Shown here in pieces: positions 45,237 through 54,824 of a stretch of 64,000 nucleotides of DNA. The notes below the pieces were generated by a model. The model saw only the letters and a program-made list of their open reading frames with translations. It made no database searches and had not been told where the DNA came from. Numbering within the stretch: the stretch's first letter is position 1; each line of letters begins with the position of its first letter. Location of the stretch: assembly GCA_965219005.1 (NCBI GenBank), contig CBDCMS010000004.1, forward strand, positions 3,534,001-3,598,000, given 5' to 3'. A program made the position numbers and the translations under genes. The DNA comes from CAUZIZ01 sp965219005 (GTDB lineage Bacteria > Acidobacteriota > UBA6911 > RPQK01 > JAJDTT01).

Positions 45237-46382
45237 CTACAGTCCTAAGTGACGGGCAATGAAAGCGCGTTGGATGTCGGAAGTGCCGCCATAAAGCACG
45301 GAGCCAATCGCGTCTCGCAAATCGCGCTCGATTTCGTTTTCGGTTAGATAACCGCGGCCACCGTGTACCCGTATCGCATCCATACTGGAGCGGACGAATG
45401 ACTCCGTCAGGTAGAGTTTTGCTAGCGCCGCTTCGAGGGCCGCCGATCTCCCCATCTGTTTTAGCCACGCAACCTTGTAGACCAGCAGCCTTGCGGCTTC
45501 GAGGGAGACCTTCATTTCGGCGATCCTGTTCGACACCGACTGGAACTTGCCGATCGGTTGGTTGAACTGATGACGCCGCCGGGCATACGTGATTGTTTCT
45601 TCGAGCTGACGCTCCATCACACCCAAGTGAGTCGCGAGCACGCAGCTTCGTTCCAACTCCACCGCGGCGTTCAGTATGCTCGCTCCTGCCCTCTCAGCGC
45701 CCAGCCGGTTTCGCCGAGGCACGAAGCAATCTTTCAGCGTCACCTTGCCCATAGGGACCGTGCGCAACCCCATCTTGTGGCCGACGCTTTCAAAACTACA
45801 GCCAGGGCTACTTCTTTCCACGAGAAAGCAGCAAATCCCCCACATACCCAGACTGGCGTCTATGGTCGCGAATACCAAAGCTAAGTCCGCAAGCGGAACC
45901 ATGCTGATGAAGCTCTTCGTTCCGTTCAGAATATAGCCATCCTCGTGTCGTCTGGCGAATGTGCTCATGGCGTAGACATCGGAACCGGCATCTGGCTCCG
46001 TTATGGCGTAGGCAGCAAGCGTCCTGCCATGGCACAGGTCGGGTAAGTACGACTGTTTCAGCTGCTCGCTTCCGAATTGAACCAATGAGTGCTGCACCGT
46101 CCACATCTGGCCGTTCAATGCCAGTGTTAGTCCATTGTCTCGGCATCCGTAGCCTAAACCCTCCATGGCGAGCACAGACGTCATGATGTCAAGGCCACGA
46201 CCCCCGTATTCTGCCGGGATGGCGAGACCCTGAATACCGAACTCCGCACATTTACGCCACAGTTCGGGAGAGAAAGCGCCGGTCTCGTCTCGTTCGACCA
46301 GGTTCCGGTTGAGTTCCTTCTGAGCGAAGCTGATGATTTCCTTCTTGAATGCCAGTTGAGCGTCTGTCCAAGCGAAATCCAC
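45237..46382 (-). CDS. Acyl-CoA dehydrogenase-fold flavoprotein, candidate aminoacyl-carrier dehydrogenase
   Basis: 381 residues, complete FAD-dependent ACAD fold: AAYAITEPDAGSDVYAM (FAD contact, about 123-139), GTKSFISM, RHQFNQPIGKFQSVSNRIAEM and the C-terminal HGGRGYLTENEIERDLRDA. The usual catalytic Glu position (YEGT) is Gly here (LYGGTSDIQR, about 366). The alternative helix-G base of isovaleryl-CoA dehydrogenase is present in AVELERSCVLA (E244). That relocation is also characteristic of L-prolyl-carrier dehydrogenases (PltE, RedW). With the adjacent free A domain and carrier it could oxidise carrier-bound proline to pyrrole-2-carboxylate. Second gene of the leftward set; 25-nt gap to the radical SAM gene upstream. 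Confidence 0.87.
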   Translation of the reverse strand: MDFAWTDAQLAFKKEIISFAQKELNRNLVERDETGAFSPELWRKCAEFGIQGLAIPAEYGGRGLDIMTSVLAMEGLGYGCRDNGLTLALNGQMWTVQHSLVQFGSEQLKQSYLPDLCHGRTLAAYAITEPDAGSDVYAMSTFARRHEDGYILNGTKSFISMVPLADLALVFATIDASLGMWGICCFLVERSSPGCSFESVGHKMGLRTVPMGKVTLKDCFVPRRNRLGAERAGASILNAAVELERSCVLATHLGVMERQLEETITYARRRHQFNQPIGKFQSVSNRIAEMKVSLEAARLLVYKVAWLKQMGRSAALEAALAKLYLTESFVRSSMDAIRVHGGRGYLTENEIERDLRDAIGSVLYGGTSDIQRAFIARHLGL

Positions 46383-46407
46383 GATGAGCTTCTTCCTGCT
46401 TCAACGA

Positions 46408-47902
46408 TCAGGACGTAATCGCAGTAATACCCTGAAATCCTGGCTCATTGTCGCTCAGCTCGACAATCAAGCGCTCCTGCCAGTCCGAAACCTCTTCGTA
46501 AGACATGTAGAGGGTGTCCGCACAAGCCGTCCAGAATCCGCCCAGAATCGCTGGGTCCGTGAACTTGACCAATCCCCGCTGCGTCAGAAAGTTAGCCTGT
46601 GCCGTTCCAGGAATCGGTCTGATTGCATACGGGACGACACGGAATACCAGACCAGGATTGATTCCCTTGAGTTCTGCGCGAAGTTCCCCCACACCCTCAA
46701 ACAAGCGCTGAAGGCTCCTTGGCGAGTCATCCGGCAGACCAACGATGACCCCATAGGTAATGTCCGGCACTCCAGCGCGGACAATAGCCCTCATCATTCG
46801 GCAATGTTCTGTCCACGGCAGAAGCTTCTGATATTCGGTGGGACCCTCTAGTGGACGTTCTGCCGGAATATAGGCTTGGGCGCAGCCAACGGTCCCATCC
46901 CATCCCCACAAGGCTTCAACTAGCTCATCGTCCGGAATCATATCTCCGCCTGGCATGCCTCGGCCAACTGTCGCTTTGTGCACCTCCAAACCGTTCCCCC
47001 AGAGCGCGGCGATTCCCAAGTCACGAAATCCTTCCATGATTTCTAGGACTTCCGCACGTCCTGTGTTCCAAAGCACGCGTCCCAGGAACTGGTCAGAAAG
47101 CACGATGACAGATCGAGCACCCTCGGACTTCTGAGCCGCAATCCACTGCAGTGACCGCTCCGGCGACATCCAGCGATAGCCCAGACGATAAGTTGGGGTT
47201 TCGCAAAAATCACACTTCCTATCGCAGCCAACGTCGAGCATTACGGCACCCACAGGCTTGAGCGATTCTGGTAAGGGAGCTTCCCAGTAGTCAGGTCCGA
47301 GTGTCTGTTGCACGTGTTTGGGTGAGGGCAACGGCCAAGCTTCCGGCTGCATGGGAGGACGGTGGGGCGGCAGGCTATTCCCGTTGGGCAAAACAACCCC
47401 TGTCAATGGCGCACGCGGTTCCCTACCCAAGACGTAGTCAAGCACGGGGAGGTTCGCACTGCCAGACTTATCGCGAACGACTGCGGCCGCACCAGCTTCG
47501 AGGTAGGGATGTGGCTCCGCAAAGGCATCTGACCCTCCAACAATCACCCTTCCTATCCCCCCGGTGAGATAACGGATCAGACTGCAGGCGACGTGTCTTT
47601 CCTGAAGGTAGTTGACGGTGACACCCCAGATAATCGGCATCACGGGGGTCCAGCTCCTCCCAGTTGCGCCCCACAGCGAACTTGGTCAGATGCTTACCTC
47701 GCCATGAGACTGCGCCAAGTTCGATCTCATGCTCGCCGGCTTTCAGATTCGCAACCTCGACCTCGAAACCTCCGTTCTCTATCTGAGCCGCCAGGATCTG
47801 CTTACCGCCTAGCGGATCTAGTCGCCGCAGAGCGGTCCAGTTGAATCCATCTTCGTCGAGCAACTTGAAGGCTGGCAGCTCAACTAGTACAACTCGTGCC
47901 AT
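46408..47902 (-). pseudogene. B12-type radical SAM protein with a 1-nt frameshift
   Basis: Starts ARVVLVELPAFKLLDEDGF at ATG 47900-47902 (AAAAGG upstream) and reads to LDPRDADYLG near 47625. There a run of four Cs (47624-47627 on the plus strand) puts the rest in another frame, which continues VTVNYLQERHVACSLIRYL. Three Cs would give one frame of 497 residues. N-terminal half: cobalamin-binding-like fold (...IGRVIVGGSDAFAEPHPYL). C-terminal half: radical SAM, GCDRKCDFCETPTYRLGYRW (Cys-x3-Cys-x2-Cys), then GIAALWGNGLEVHKA and TYGVIVGLPDDSPRSL. Lack of other damage suggests a recent event or a homopolymer sequencing error. First gene of the leftward NRPS set. Reaction unknown. Confidence 0.85.
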
Positions 47903-48097
47903 TCGTATACCTTTTCTGGACGCTGCGTTTCGGCGAAACAAGCAACGCGTCAAACAGGTTGAGCTTCATCGGCGAATGTAACAGCATAACAGAAACATGT
48001 TTCTCCACTATTCGTTCTGCCTGATTTCCTCGTCGACCAAAACTTGGCGGTCAGAAACAGTCGGTCATCGATCCTTAGGGCTGAGGTTCATAACGAG

Positions 48098-49723
48098 ATG
48101 CAGAATACCAGTACCACGATCAGCAAACGAATGAGATCAATCATTGCCGCCTTCCGTGGCGATGACCAGACATATGCCAGTCTGCTTTCGATTCTTGGGC
48201 TGATGTTCGTTTTCGCGATGGCGGACGGGTACTTGCGGCGTGTTCGCTCCCTCCCGGCAGAAAGCTACGAAGAAGCTGTGGTCTTGGTCGCATTTCTAAA
48301 GAATCTGCCGCAACTGGGATGGTGGCTTTGCCCCGCACTACCTATTCTTGCGCTTCTCGCTGTTCGTTACCGTCAGCTCGCGTGCCGGTGGGCGGATCTT
48401 CAGCATGGTCGGGCGATCCGAGTCCTGATTGTCGCTGCTGCGTTGCTCTTGGCCTGGGCATATTCCACTTACGATTTCAACCTCTATTTCGATCAAGCGC
48501 ACATGGTGGATCGGATCCTGGTAATCATTCTCTCCGTAGCTACTGTTTGGCGACCCTTTTTTGTCCTTCCGTTCCTCCTGGTGCTTGTTCCGTTGATCTC
48601 CCAGTTCTCGGTTCCCCTTCACGGGTTCACCTGGAGCATCCCCTACCTGCCCATCCGCATCTTGCTCCTCTTCTCCAGCATGCTGTTAATAGGACTGGCG
48701 GTGCAAAGCCGGAAAACCGCACACTTTGTGTTCGGAGTGGGCTGCATCTTTGCCGCACACTATTGGCCTTCGGGGTTAGGCAAGATTCGATTAGGGTGGT
48801 TGATGACTGATCACGTCTACTTCCTGTTACCCAACACCTACGCCAACGGCTGGCTCGGGTTTCTCGAACCCGAGACCATAGGCTCAATCACACAGATGTG
48901 GTCGAAAGCAAATCTCCCCTCGAAGGTGGCTGCTCTGCTCCTGGAGTGCGGAGCACTGTTTTTTCTTTGGAAAAGGTCCCTGATGATAACGCTACTCGGC
49001 GGCTGGATGGTCCTTCACACCGCTATTTTCCTGGGATCGGGGATTTGCCTTTGGCTCTGGGTCCTACTCGATGCATTACTTCTCCTGATCGTATGGAGGT
49101 TCCCCGCATTCTGCGATGGTTTGTTTAGCGGGTGGCATAGACTGGTTTCTACCCTGCTGATCTCCACTACGGTGATCTGGATGGCTCCCGTCAGTCTGGC
49201 TTGGCTGGACGCCCGTGCCACCTATACCTATCGGTTCGAGGTAGTCGTCGAGAGTGGAGACCGCCACTGGCTTCCTCCCAAATTCTTCCGTCCCAATGAC
49301 TACGAGTTCTCAATCAACGGATTCCGTTATCTGTCACCACACCCGATCCTTCCGATCACCTGGGGAGCAACGATAGATCCTCAAGTCGCAGATTCCTTGG
49401 CAGACGCGGTTACCAGCGAGCAGGTGTTGTCGATCGAACGAGAGCTGGGCGATGACTATTACAACGCTGATCGTGCCGAAACCCTGAAGCGGTTCTTGAT
49501 ACGTTTCGTAGGTAATTACAACCGCCGCCGCTCCAAGCTAACCTGGCTGAGTCGGTTCTCGCCGCCGCCGCGCGTTTGGACCTACTTCCCATCGAGCACG
49601 TACGCCGGGAACGAGCGCATCACCCAGGTGAATGTCCACCAGGTGTTATCATTTTATGATGGTAACCAGTACCATGAAATACGATCCCTGCCGGTTCTCC
49701 AGGTTGAGATTCCGACCGGCTGA
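48098..49723 (+). CDS. Multi-pass membrane protein of unknown function
   Basis: 541 residues from ATG 48098; the frame is open to a TTG at 48044, and neither start has a strong ribosome site. About ten hydrophobic helices fill residues 30-370 (for example LLSILGLMFVFAMADGYL, VLIVAAALLLAWAYSTYDF, YLPIRILLLFSSMLLIGLA, GSGICLWLWVLLDALLLLI). A soluble C-terminal part of about 170 residues follows, with repeated aromatic residues. The HAHYWPSGLGKI-like loop (really FAAHYWPSGLGKIRLGW) recalls the HTTM/vitamin-K-carboxylase-like group, but I would not assign it. It diverges from the radical SAM gene across a 195-bp gap that should hold both promoters, and begins the rightward set. Confidence 0.8.
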   Translation: MQNTSTTISKRMRSIIAAFRGDDQTYASLLSILGLMFVFAMADGYLRRVRSLPAESYEEAVVLVAFLKNLPQLGWWLCPALPILALLAVRYRQLACRWADLQHGRAIRVLIVAAALLLAWAYSTYDFNLYFDQAHMVDRILVIILSVATVWRPFFVLPFLLVLVPLISQFSVPLHGFTWSIPYLPIRILLLFSSMLLIGLAVQSRKTAHFVFGVGCIFAAHYWPSGLGKIRLGWLMTDHVYFLLPNTYANGWLGFLEPETIGSITQMWSKANLPSKVAALLLECGALFFLWKRSLMITLLGGWMVLHTAIFLGSGICLWLWVLLDALLLLIVWRFPAFCDGLFSGWHRLVSTLLISTTVIWMAPVSLAWLDARATYTYRFEVVVESGDRHWLPPKFFRPNDYEFSINGFRYLSPHPILPITWGATIDPQVADSLADAVTSEQVLSIERELGDDYYNADRAETLKRFLIRFVGNYNRRRSKLTWLSRFSPPPRVWTYFPSSTYAGNERITQVNVHQVLSFYDGNQYHEIRSLPVLQVEIPTG

Positions 49724-49815
49724 CTCGAGTGGGAAGGTTGAACGCAGGTTGCTGAGAAGCCTGGATGTGGCAAGGGCAACTGCGCTACGACTAGCAGGAT
49801 GTGGATGACAGCGTC

Positions 49816-51047
49816 ATGGAATTCCTTTCCAATCTGGTCGATCTAGCTAAATGGTATTGCCTTCAGCTGATCTACACGGCAACGAAGCCAATTTTCCTGA
49901 TGTCATCTTTAGGGTTGGCTCTGCTGTCCTATCTTTATTACCGCCCCAAGTCCGATGGATAGCCCCCTCAAGTTCATCCGATTCTGTTTTCCAAAATCTC
50001 TCTACCTCCACAGGTCCTCTCTCACCGATCTCAGATATCTGCTGACGTTTCCGTTCATTGGTAAATTCGTATTTCAACCTGCGCTGGCCTTTTCTGGGAT
50101 ATAGCCCCCTCAAGTTCATCCGATTCTGTTTTCCAAAATCTCTCTACCTCCACAGGTCCTCTCTCACCGATCTCAGATATCTGCTGACGTTTCCGTTCAT
50201 TGGTAAATTCGTATTTCAACCTGCGCTGGCCTTTTCTGGGGCAGCTGTCGCGTACGCATTCACTCAGGACCTCTTGTCCTCCTGGTGGGGTAATGTCGAC
50301 TATCAACTGAACCTACCCCATCCGTTGCTGTTGGTGATTCTCTTTACGTTATTCTCGGCTCTCGCTGCCGACTTTATGTTCTACTTTCACCACTATCTCC
50401 AGCACAGGATCCAGTTTCTCTGGGAGTTCCACAAAGTCCACCACTCTGCCGAAGTGTTGACCCCGATGGTGGATTACCGCGCCCACCCAATGGAGATGTT
50501 TACTCTGCCCATCGCAATGGCATTGCCGATTGGGACTATGCAAGGTCTGGCTGCCTTCTTCTTGGGAAGTGAGTTAAAAGCGATCTCGTTCATGGGACTC
50601 AATGCAATCTGGTTCTCCTACTATTTGCTGGGATATCATATTCGTCACTCCCACGTCTGGATTTCTTATGGTCCTTATCTTGAAAGGATATTCATCAGCC
50701 CGGCACAGCATCAGATTCACCATAGCATCGCTCCGCAACACTGGGACAGAAACCTTGGTGCTGCATTTGCTATTTGGGATTGGCTATTTGGGACTCTGTA
50801 TGTTCCGAGGGGCAGAGAGAAAATTGTGTTTGGTTTAGCCAACGAAGAACACAAAGAATTCCGTAGCCTTTGGAGTCTTTACATGCGTCCCTGGCAGAGG
50901 AATCTTCGTTCCAATGGAGGGAAAGCACTCGTGATACTCTTGGTGACTGTCTTCTTATTCTTTTTCGTACAGAGCATCGTCAATTCCTCGAACGCGATAA
51001 CCGACGGCCTGATCAACAGCTGGAGGCGCTGGACTCCTGGCGCCTAG
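49816..51047 (+). pseudogene. Fatty-acid hydroxylase/sterol desaturase-family gene broken by tandem duplication
   Basis: ATG 49816 opens MEFLSNLVDLAKWYCLQLIY and stops at TAG 49960-49962. The body, read from the second repeat copy, contains all three histidine clusters of the di-iron family: FHHYLQHRIQFLWEFHKVHH, HIRHSH and SPAQHQIHHS. A 140-bp segment is present twice in tandem with a period of 142 nt, which breaks the frame. Removing one 142-nt unit still leaves one extra base at the junction GATGGATAGC; taking out one G restores 362 residues. A short frame starting at TTG 50058 is an artefact of the repeat. Intact relatives hydroxylate or desaturate lipid-like substrates in membranes. It lies 23 nt before the NRPS start, so it was presumably part of the pathway. 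Confidence 0.8.
49959..50240. repeat. Perfect 140-bp tandem duplication
   Basis: 49959-50098 and 50101-50240 are identical base for base, separated by the dinucleotide at. Each begins atagccccctcaagttc and ends gcgctggccttttctggg. Perfect identity means the event is very recent or an assembly artefact. Confidence 0.95.
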
Positions 51048-51070
51048 GACACTTCCCGAAAGCCTCAGAT

Positions 51071-53950
51071 ATGAAGTTGGACAATGTCGAGGACGTCTAC
51101 GTCCTCTCTCCCACGCAGCTTGGAATGCTTTTTCACTCGATTTCGGACCCGTCCTCAGGGGTTTATGTCGATCAGCTCAGCTGCACCCTCCGGGCAGACC
51201 TCGACGTCGCGACGTTCCGAAAAGCATGGCAGGGGGTCGTTGACCGGCACCCCATCTTCCGCACCGCTTTTCTCTGGGATGGAGTCGATGAGCCGCTTCA
51301 AGTCGTCCGCTCCAGCGTGGAGATGCTCTCGGAACAGGAGGATTGGAGGAGTCTCACTGCAGACCAGCGCGCAGAGAGCTGGCTCGAACTGCTCGCATCG
51401 GATCGGATGAGAGGATTCGATCTCGCTCAGGCTCCCCTCATGCGGACCCATCTCATCCGTCTCTCTGATCAGGTCTACCGCTTCCTCTGGAGCTCGCATC
51501 ACCTGATCCTGGATGGCTGGTCGGTCCCCTTTGTTCTGGAAGAGGTACTTGCGCGCTACGACGCCGAATCTCGAAAAGTGGACCCTCAGCTCAGATTTCG
51601 GCGGCCTTATCGGGACTACATCGCCTGGCTCCAAGAGCAGGACCTTGCCCAGGCTGAATCATTCTGGAAGAACCAGCTCGAGGGATTCGCTCAGCCAACG
51701 CCTCTGCAGGTCGACCGGACTTTGGAGTCTTTCGATGGCGGGGTCGGTCATCAGCAGAACGAAACCATACTGTCGGAAACAACGACCAAGGCTTTGCAGT
51801 CCCTCGCCCGCCAGCATCGCCTGACCTTCAACACGCTGATCCAAGGCGCATGGAGTCTTCTCCTGAGCCGTTACAGTGGAGACGCGGATATAGTCTACGG
51901 CACAACATTCTCTGGGCGTCCTCCCCAATTGGAGGGTGCCGAGGAGATGATCGGCCTCTTCATCAACACACTGCCAGTGCGGGTCAGGGTAGTGGACCGG
52001 CCGCTTCTGCCCTGGCTGCGGGAAATCCAGGACCAACAGCTCTCTGCACGCCAGTACGAGTACACCCCACTGGTAAAGGTACAGGGATGGAGTGATCTTC
52101 CACGTGGGCAGTCCCTGTTCGAGAGTATTCTGGTATTCGAAAACTATCCTCATCAGGTGCCCGAGTCGCAGCCGGACCTGAATCTGGAAATCCGCGATCT
52201 ACAATATAGGGAGCAAAGCAACTATCCCCTCGCCCTGCTCGTGGTACCCGGAAGCTCCCTCCGACTCGTCACAATCTACGACGACAATCGTTTCGCCCAG
52301 GACACCATCGTCCGCTTGCTGGGCCATCTCACGACTCTGCTGGAGGGTTTTGCCGCCAATCCACAAGAGTGTCTGTCTAACTTCTCAATGCTGACCGCTG
52401 GAGAAAGACGACTGCTGATAGCCGGCTGGAACGAAACCAACGCTCCGTTTCCTGAGGAAGCCTGCATTCATCACCTGTTTGAAGCTCAGGCAGAAGAGAC
52501 CCCGGACGCGATCGCGGTAGCGTGCGAGGACCAGCAGCTGACTTATCGTGAACTGGAGAAGCAGGCCAGGCAGCTGGCCCATCGACTGACTAGCCTGGGA
52601 GTGGAGCCAGAGACACACGTCGCTCTGTACCTGGAAAGATCGATTGCAATGGTGGTAGCTATCCTGGGCACTCTCAAGGCCGGGGCCGCCTACGTGCCGA
52701 TCGACCCGGCTCTGCCAACTGCCAGGATATCCTACCTACTCGAAGACACTGCCAGCACTGTATTGCTCACGCAGAGTGAATTGACCCCAAGGCTGCCGGA
52801 CCAGACGATTAGTGTCTACTGCCTCGACGAGGATTGGCCCCCGGGTTACGGCCCCAATACTGCCAGATTAGACAAAGTCTCGACGGCACTCCAAGCGGCT
52901 TACACCGTATACACCTCGGGTTCTACAGGAAAACCAAAGGGAGTGACCGTGAGCCACCGCAATCTGATTCAGTCAACACTGGCTCGGCGCCGTTACTATC
53001 CCGACACGGTCAGAGCCTTCCTGCTGCTGTCTTCATACGCCGTAGACAGCTCCATGGCCGGAATCTTCTGGACCCTTGGCAGCGGAGGAACCCTGGTGCT
53101 GCCGCGTCAGGGTCAAGAACAAGACCTGGAGGCAATCGCTGACCTGATCTCCTCACGCGGCGTCTCCCATGTCCTCTGCCTACCCTCCCTTTATCGGCTG
53201 CTCCTGGAGGCAACAACGCCGCAAGATCTGGATTCCTTGCAAGTGGTAGTCGTAGCTGGTGAGGCCTGCCCACATGACCTTCCGGTACTGCATCACAGGT
53301 CCCTGACCGATGCCACCCTGTTCAACGAGTATGGCCCCAGCGAAGCCACGGTGTGGTGTACTGTCTACAGGATTCCACCCGATTTCCAAGGTCGCCCAGT
53401 GCCTATTGGTCAACCTATTTCTAACAGCCAGATCTACCTGCTGGATGCCAGTCTCGAACCGGTACCCATCGGTGTCCCGGGCGAGATCTACATTGGCGGG
53501 GCTGGCATCGCGCGAGGCTATTTGAAACGACCGGGGCTGACCTCGGAAAGCTTTCTTCCCGATCCTTTCAGCACCCTGCCCGGTGCCCGCTTTTACCGTA
53601 CCGGCGACTTGGCGTGTTTGCTTCCCGATGGCAACCTCAACTTTCTAGGTCGGCGGGACCATCAGGTCAAGATTCGAGGCTTTCGGATCGAGCCGGGAGA
53701 AGTAGAAAGAGTATTGACAACCCATTCCGGGGTTCGAGACGCCGTCGTCGTTGCCACGGCAGGGCCCGATCGCCGCCCGCAACCCGAAGTGTCCCCCGAA
53801 GTCGATCAGCAAATAACAGACAAGATCCTCCGACGCCTGTTGCCCTTGGGCCCCGAGTTGGCCGGCGACCTTCTTGGTGAGATTGAGGACCTCAGTGAAA
53901 ACGAGGTTGCCTCTGTCCTGGCCAAGCCTTCCCGTTCAGGAATACGATGA
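51071..53950 (+). CDS. NRPS: C - A core, ending at the a8-a9 loop
   Basis: 959 residues from ATG 51071; an earlier open stretch overlaps the upstream gene. Condensation domain (HHLILDGWS, about 143). Adenylation core from about 460: A3 YTVYTSGSTGKPKG (about 614), A5 FNEYGPSEATVW, A7 YRTGDLACL, A8 DHQVKIRGFRIEPGEVE (about 864). It then diverges after DAVVVATAGPD and ends with an acidic helix LLGEIEDLSENEVASVLA. There is no A9/A10 and no carrier. The missing half is encoded 870 nt downstream (54825-56831) after a methyltransferase gene. Specificity positions by hand: D-S-A-C-V-A-E-V-W; I cannot name the substrate, though Glu at position 322 would suit a basic side chain. Confidence 0.9.
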   Translation: MKLDNVEDVYVLSPTQLGMLFHSISDPSSGVYVDQLSCTLRADLDVATFRKAWQGVVDRHPIFRTAFLWDGVDEPLQVVRSSVEMLSEQEDWRSLTADQRAESWLELLASDRMRGFDLAQAPLMRTHLIRLSDQVYRFLWSSHHLILDGWSVPFVLEEVLARYDAESRKVDPQLRFRRPYRDYIAWLQEQDLAQAESFWKNQLEGFAQPTPLQVDRTLESFDGGVGHQQNETILSETTTKALQSLARQHRLTFNTLIQGAWSLLLSRYSGDADIVYGTTFSGRPPQLEGAEEMIGLFINTLPVRVRVVDRPLLPWLREIQDQQLSARQYEYTPLVKVQGWSDLPRGQSLFESILVFENYPHQVPESQPDLNLEIRDLQYREQSNYPLALLVVPGSSLRLVTIYDDNRFAQDTIVRLLGHLTTLLEGFAANPQECLSNFSMLTAGERRLLIAGWNETNAPFPEEACIHHLFEAQAEETPDAIAVACEDQQLTYRELEKQARQLAHRLTSLGVEPETHVALYLERSIAMVVAILGTLKAGAAYVPIDPALPTARISYLLEDTASTVLLTQSELTPRLPDQTISVYCLDEDWPPGYGPNTARLDKVSTALQAAYTVYTSGSTGKPKGVTVSHRNLIQSTLARRRYYPDTVRAFLLLSSYAVDSSMAGIFWTLGSGGTLVLPRQGQEQDLEAIADLISSRGVSHVLCLPSLYRLLLEATTPQDLDSLQVVVVAGEACPHDLPVLHHRSLTDATLFNEYGPSEATVWCTVYRIPPDFQGRPVPIGQPISNSQIYLLDASLEPVPIGVPGEIYIGGAGIARGYLKRPGLTSESFLPDPFSTLPGARFYRTGDLACLLPDGNLNFLGRRDHQVKIRGFRIEPGEVERVLTTHSGVRDAVVVATAGPDRRPQPEVSPEVDQQITDKILRRLLPLGPELAGDLLGEIEDLSENEVASVLAKPSRSGIR

Positions 53951-54018
53951 GAGTTACAGATAGAGTTCGTGAGGTGGGGTCAAGGCGGAAAATGGGAAAC
54001 ACGAAGGCATAGCTTTCC

Positions 54019-54807
54019 ATGCGCAGAATCAAGCGACTGAAAGACTTCGACCTGACTCTCGAAATCAAGAACGATCACTTTATCCGTCCGCCTCGAGACA
54101 CTCAGAGAAACTGGCTGATCAAGCGCGCACTCGGCGAACTGGTTGAGGATCTGACGCAATTGAATGTGATTGCCAAGAACTTCGTAAGGGGCAGCGAAGG
54201 CATACCTCTCGAGGATCGCACAGCCCTGGAACTTGACGATCAGGACATCATGGAGGATTGGCAGATCCCGATCATGCGGGCGATGGCCACCATCGCCACA
54301 GAGAATGGAGGGGACATACTGGAAGTCGGCTTCGGACGGGGCATCGCATCCACCTACATTCAGGAATCTGACATCAAATCGCAGACGATCGTCGAGTGCA
54401 ACGACTCCGTCGTAGAACGGTTTCTCCGCTGGAGGGAGCCTTTTGCGGATCGGGATATCCGCTTGATCCAGGGCAAGTGGCAGGACGTGACCGATCAGCT
54501 TGGTATCTATGACGGTATCTTCTTTCACACCTATCCGCTCAATCAACAGGAGTACTTCCAGTTCATCGCTCAACACACTACCCTGGCGGAAAGCTTCTTT
54601 CCGGTAGCGGCAAATCATCTCCGAGAGGGCGGCATCTTTACCTATTTGACCAACGAGATAGACTCCTTTAGCCGCTCTCACCAGCGACTGGTGCTCGAAC
54701 ATTTCAGTTCTCTGACGTTGAGCCTGATCGAACCCTTGGAGCTGCCTGAAGCGGTCAGGGACGCATGGTGGGCAGATTCCATGGTTAGCATCAAGGCAAT
54801 CAAGTAG
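54019..54807 (+). CDS. Guanidinoacetate N-methyltransferase-like SAM enzyme
   Basis: 262 residues. Class I methyltransferase with the GAMT/RMT2 pattern: EDWQIPIMRAMATIA (the MExWExPYM-like entrance), SAM site ILEVGFGRGIASTYIQ (about 100-115), acidic loop VECNDSVVERF, YDGIFFHTYPLNQQEYFQF and EGGIFTYLTNEID. GAMT methylates guanidino nitrogen, so an amidine or guanidine on the peptide or on a carrier-bound residue is a plausible acceptor. It is encoded exactly between the two halves of a split adenylation domain, at the place where methyltransferase domains are often inserted in fused NRPS; an in-frame stop separates it from upstream coding. Distance to the next gene is 17 nt. Confidence 0.87.
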   Translation: MRRIKRLKDFDLTLEIKNDHFIRPPRDTQRNWLIKRALGELVEDLTQLNVIAKNFVRGSEGIPLEDRTALELDDQDIMEDWQIPIMRAMATIATENGGDILEVGFGRGIASTYIQESDIKSQTIVECNDSVVERFLRWREPFADRDIRLIQGKWQDVTDQLGIYDGIFFHTYPLNQQEYFQFIAQHTTLAESFFPVAANHLREGGIFTYLTNEIDSFSRSHQRLVLEHFSSLTLSLIEPLELPEAVRDAWWADSMVSIKAIK

Positions 54808-54824
54808 GAGTCTACACCAATCTC

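Noticed and set aside
50058..51047. A 329-residue hydroxylase starting at TTG 50058
   Set aside because: The first residues come from an out-of-phase reading of the first repeat copy; the family-like N-terminus starts at ATG 49816 instead.
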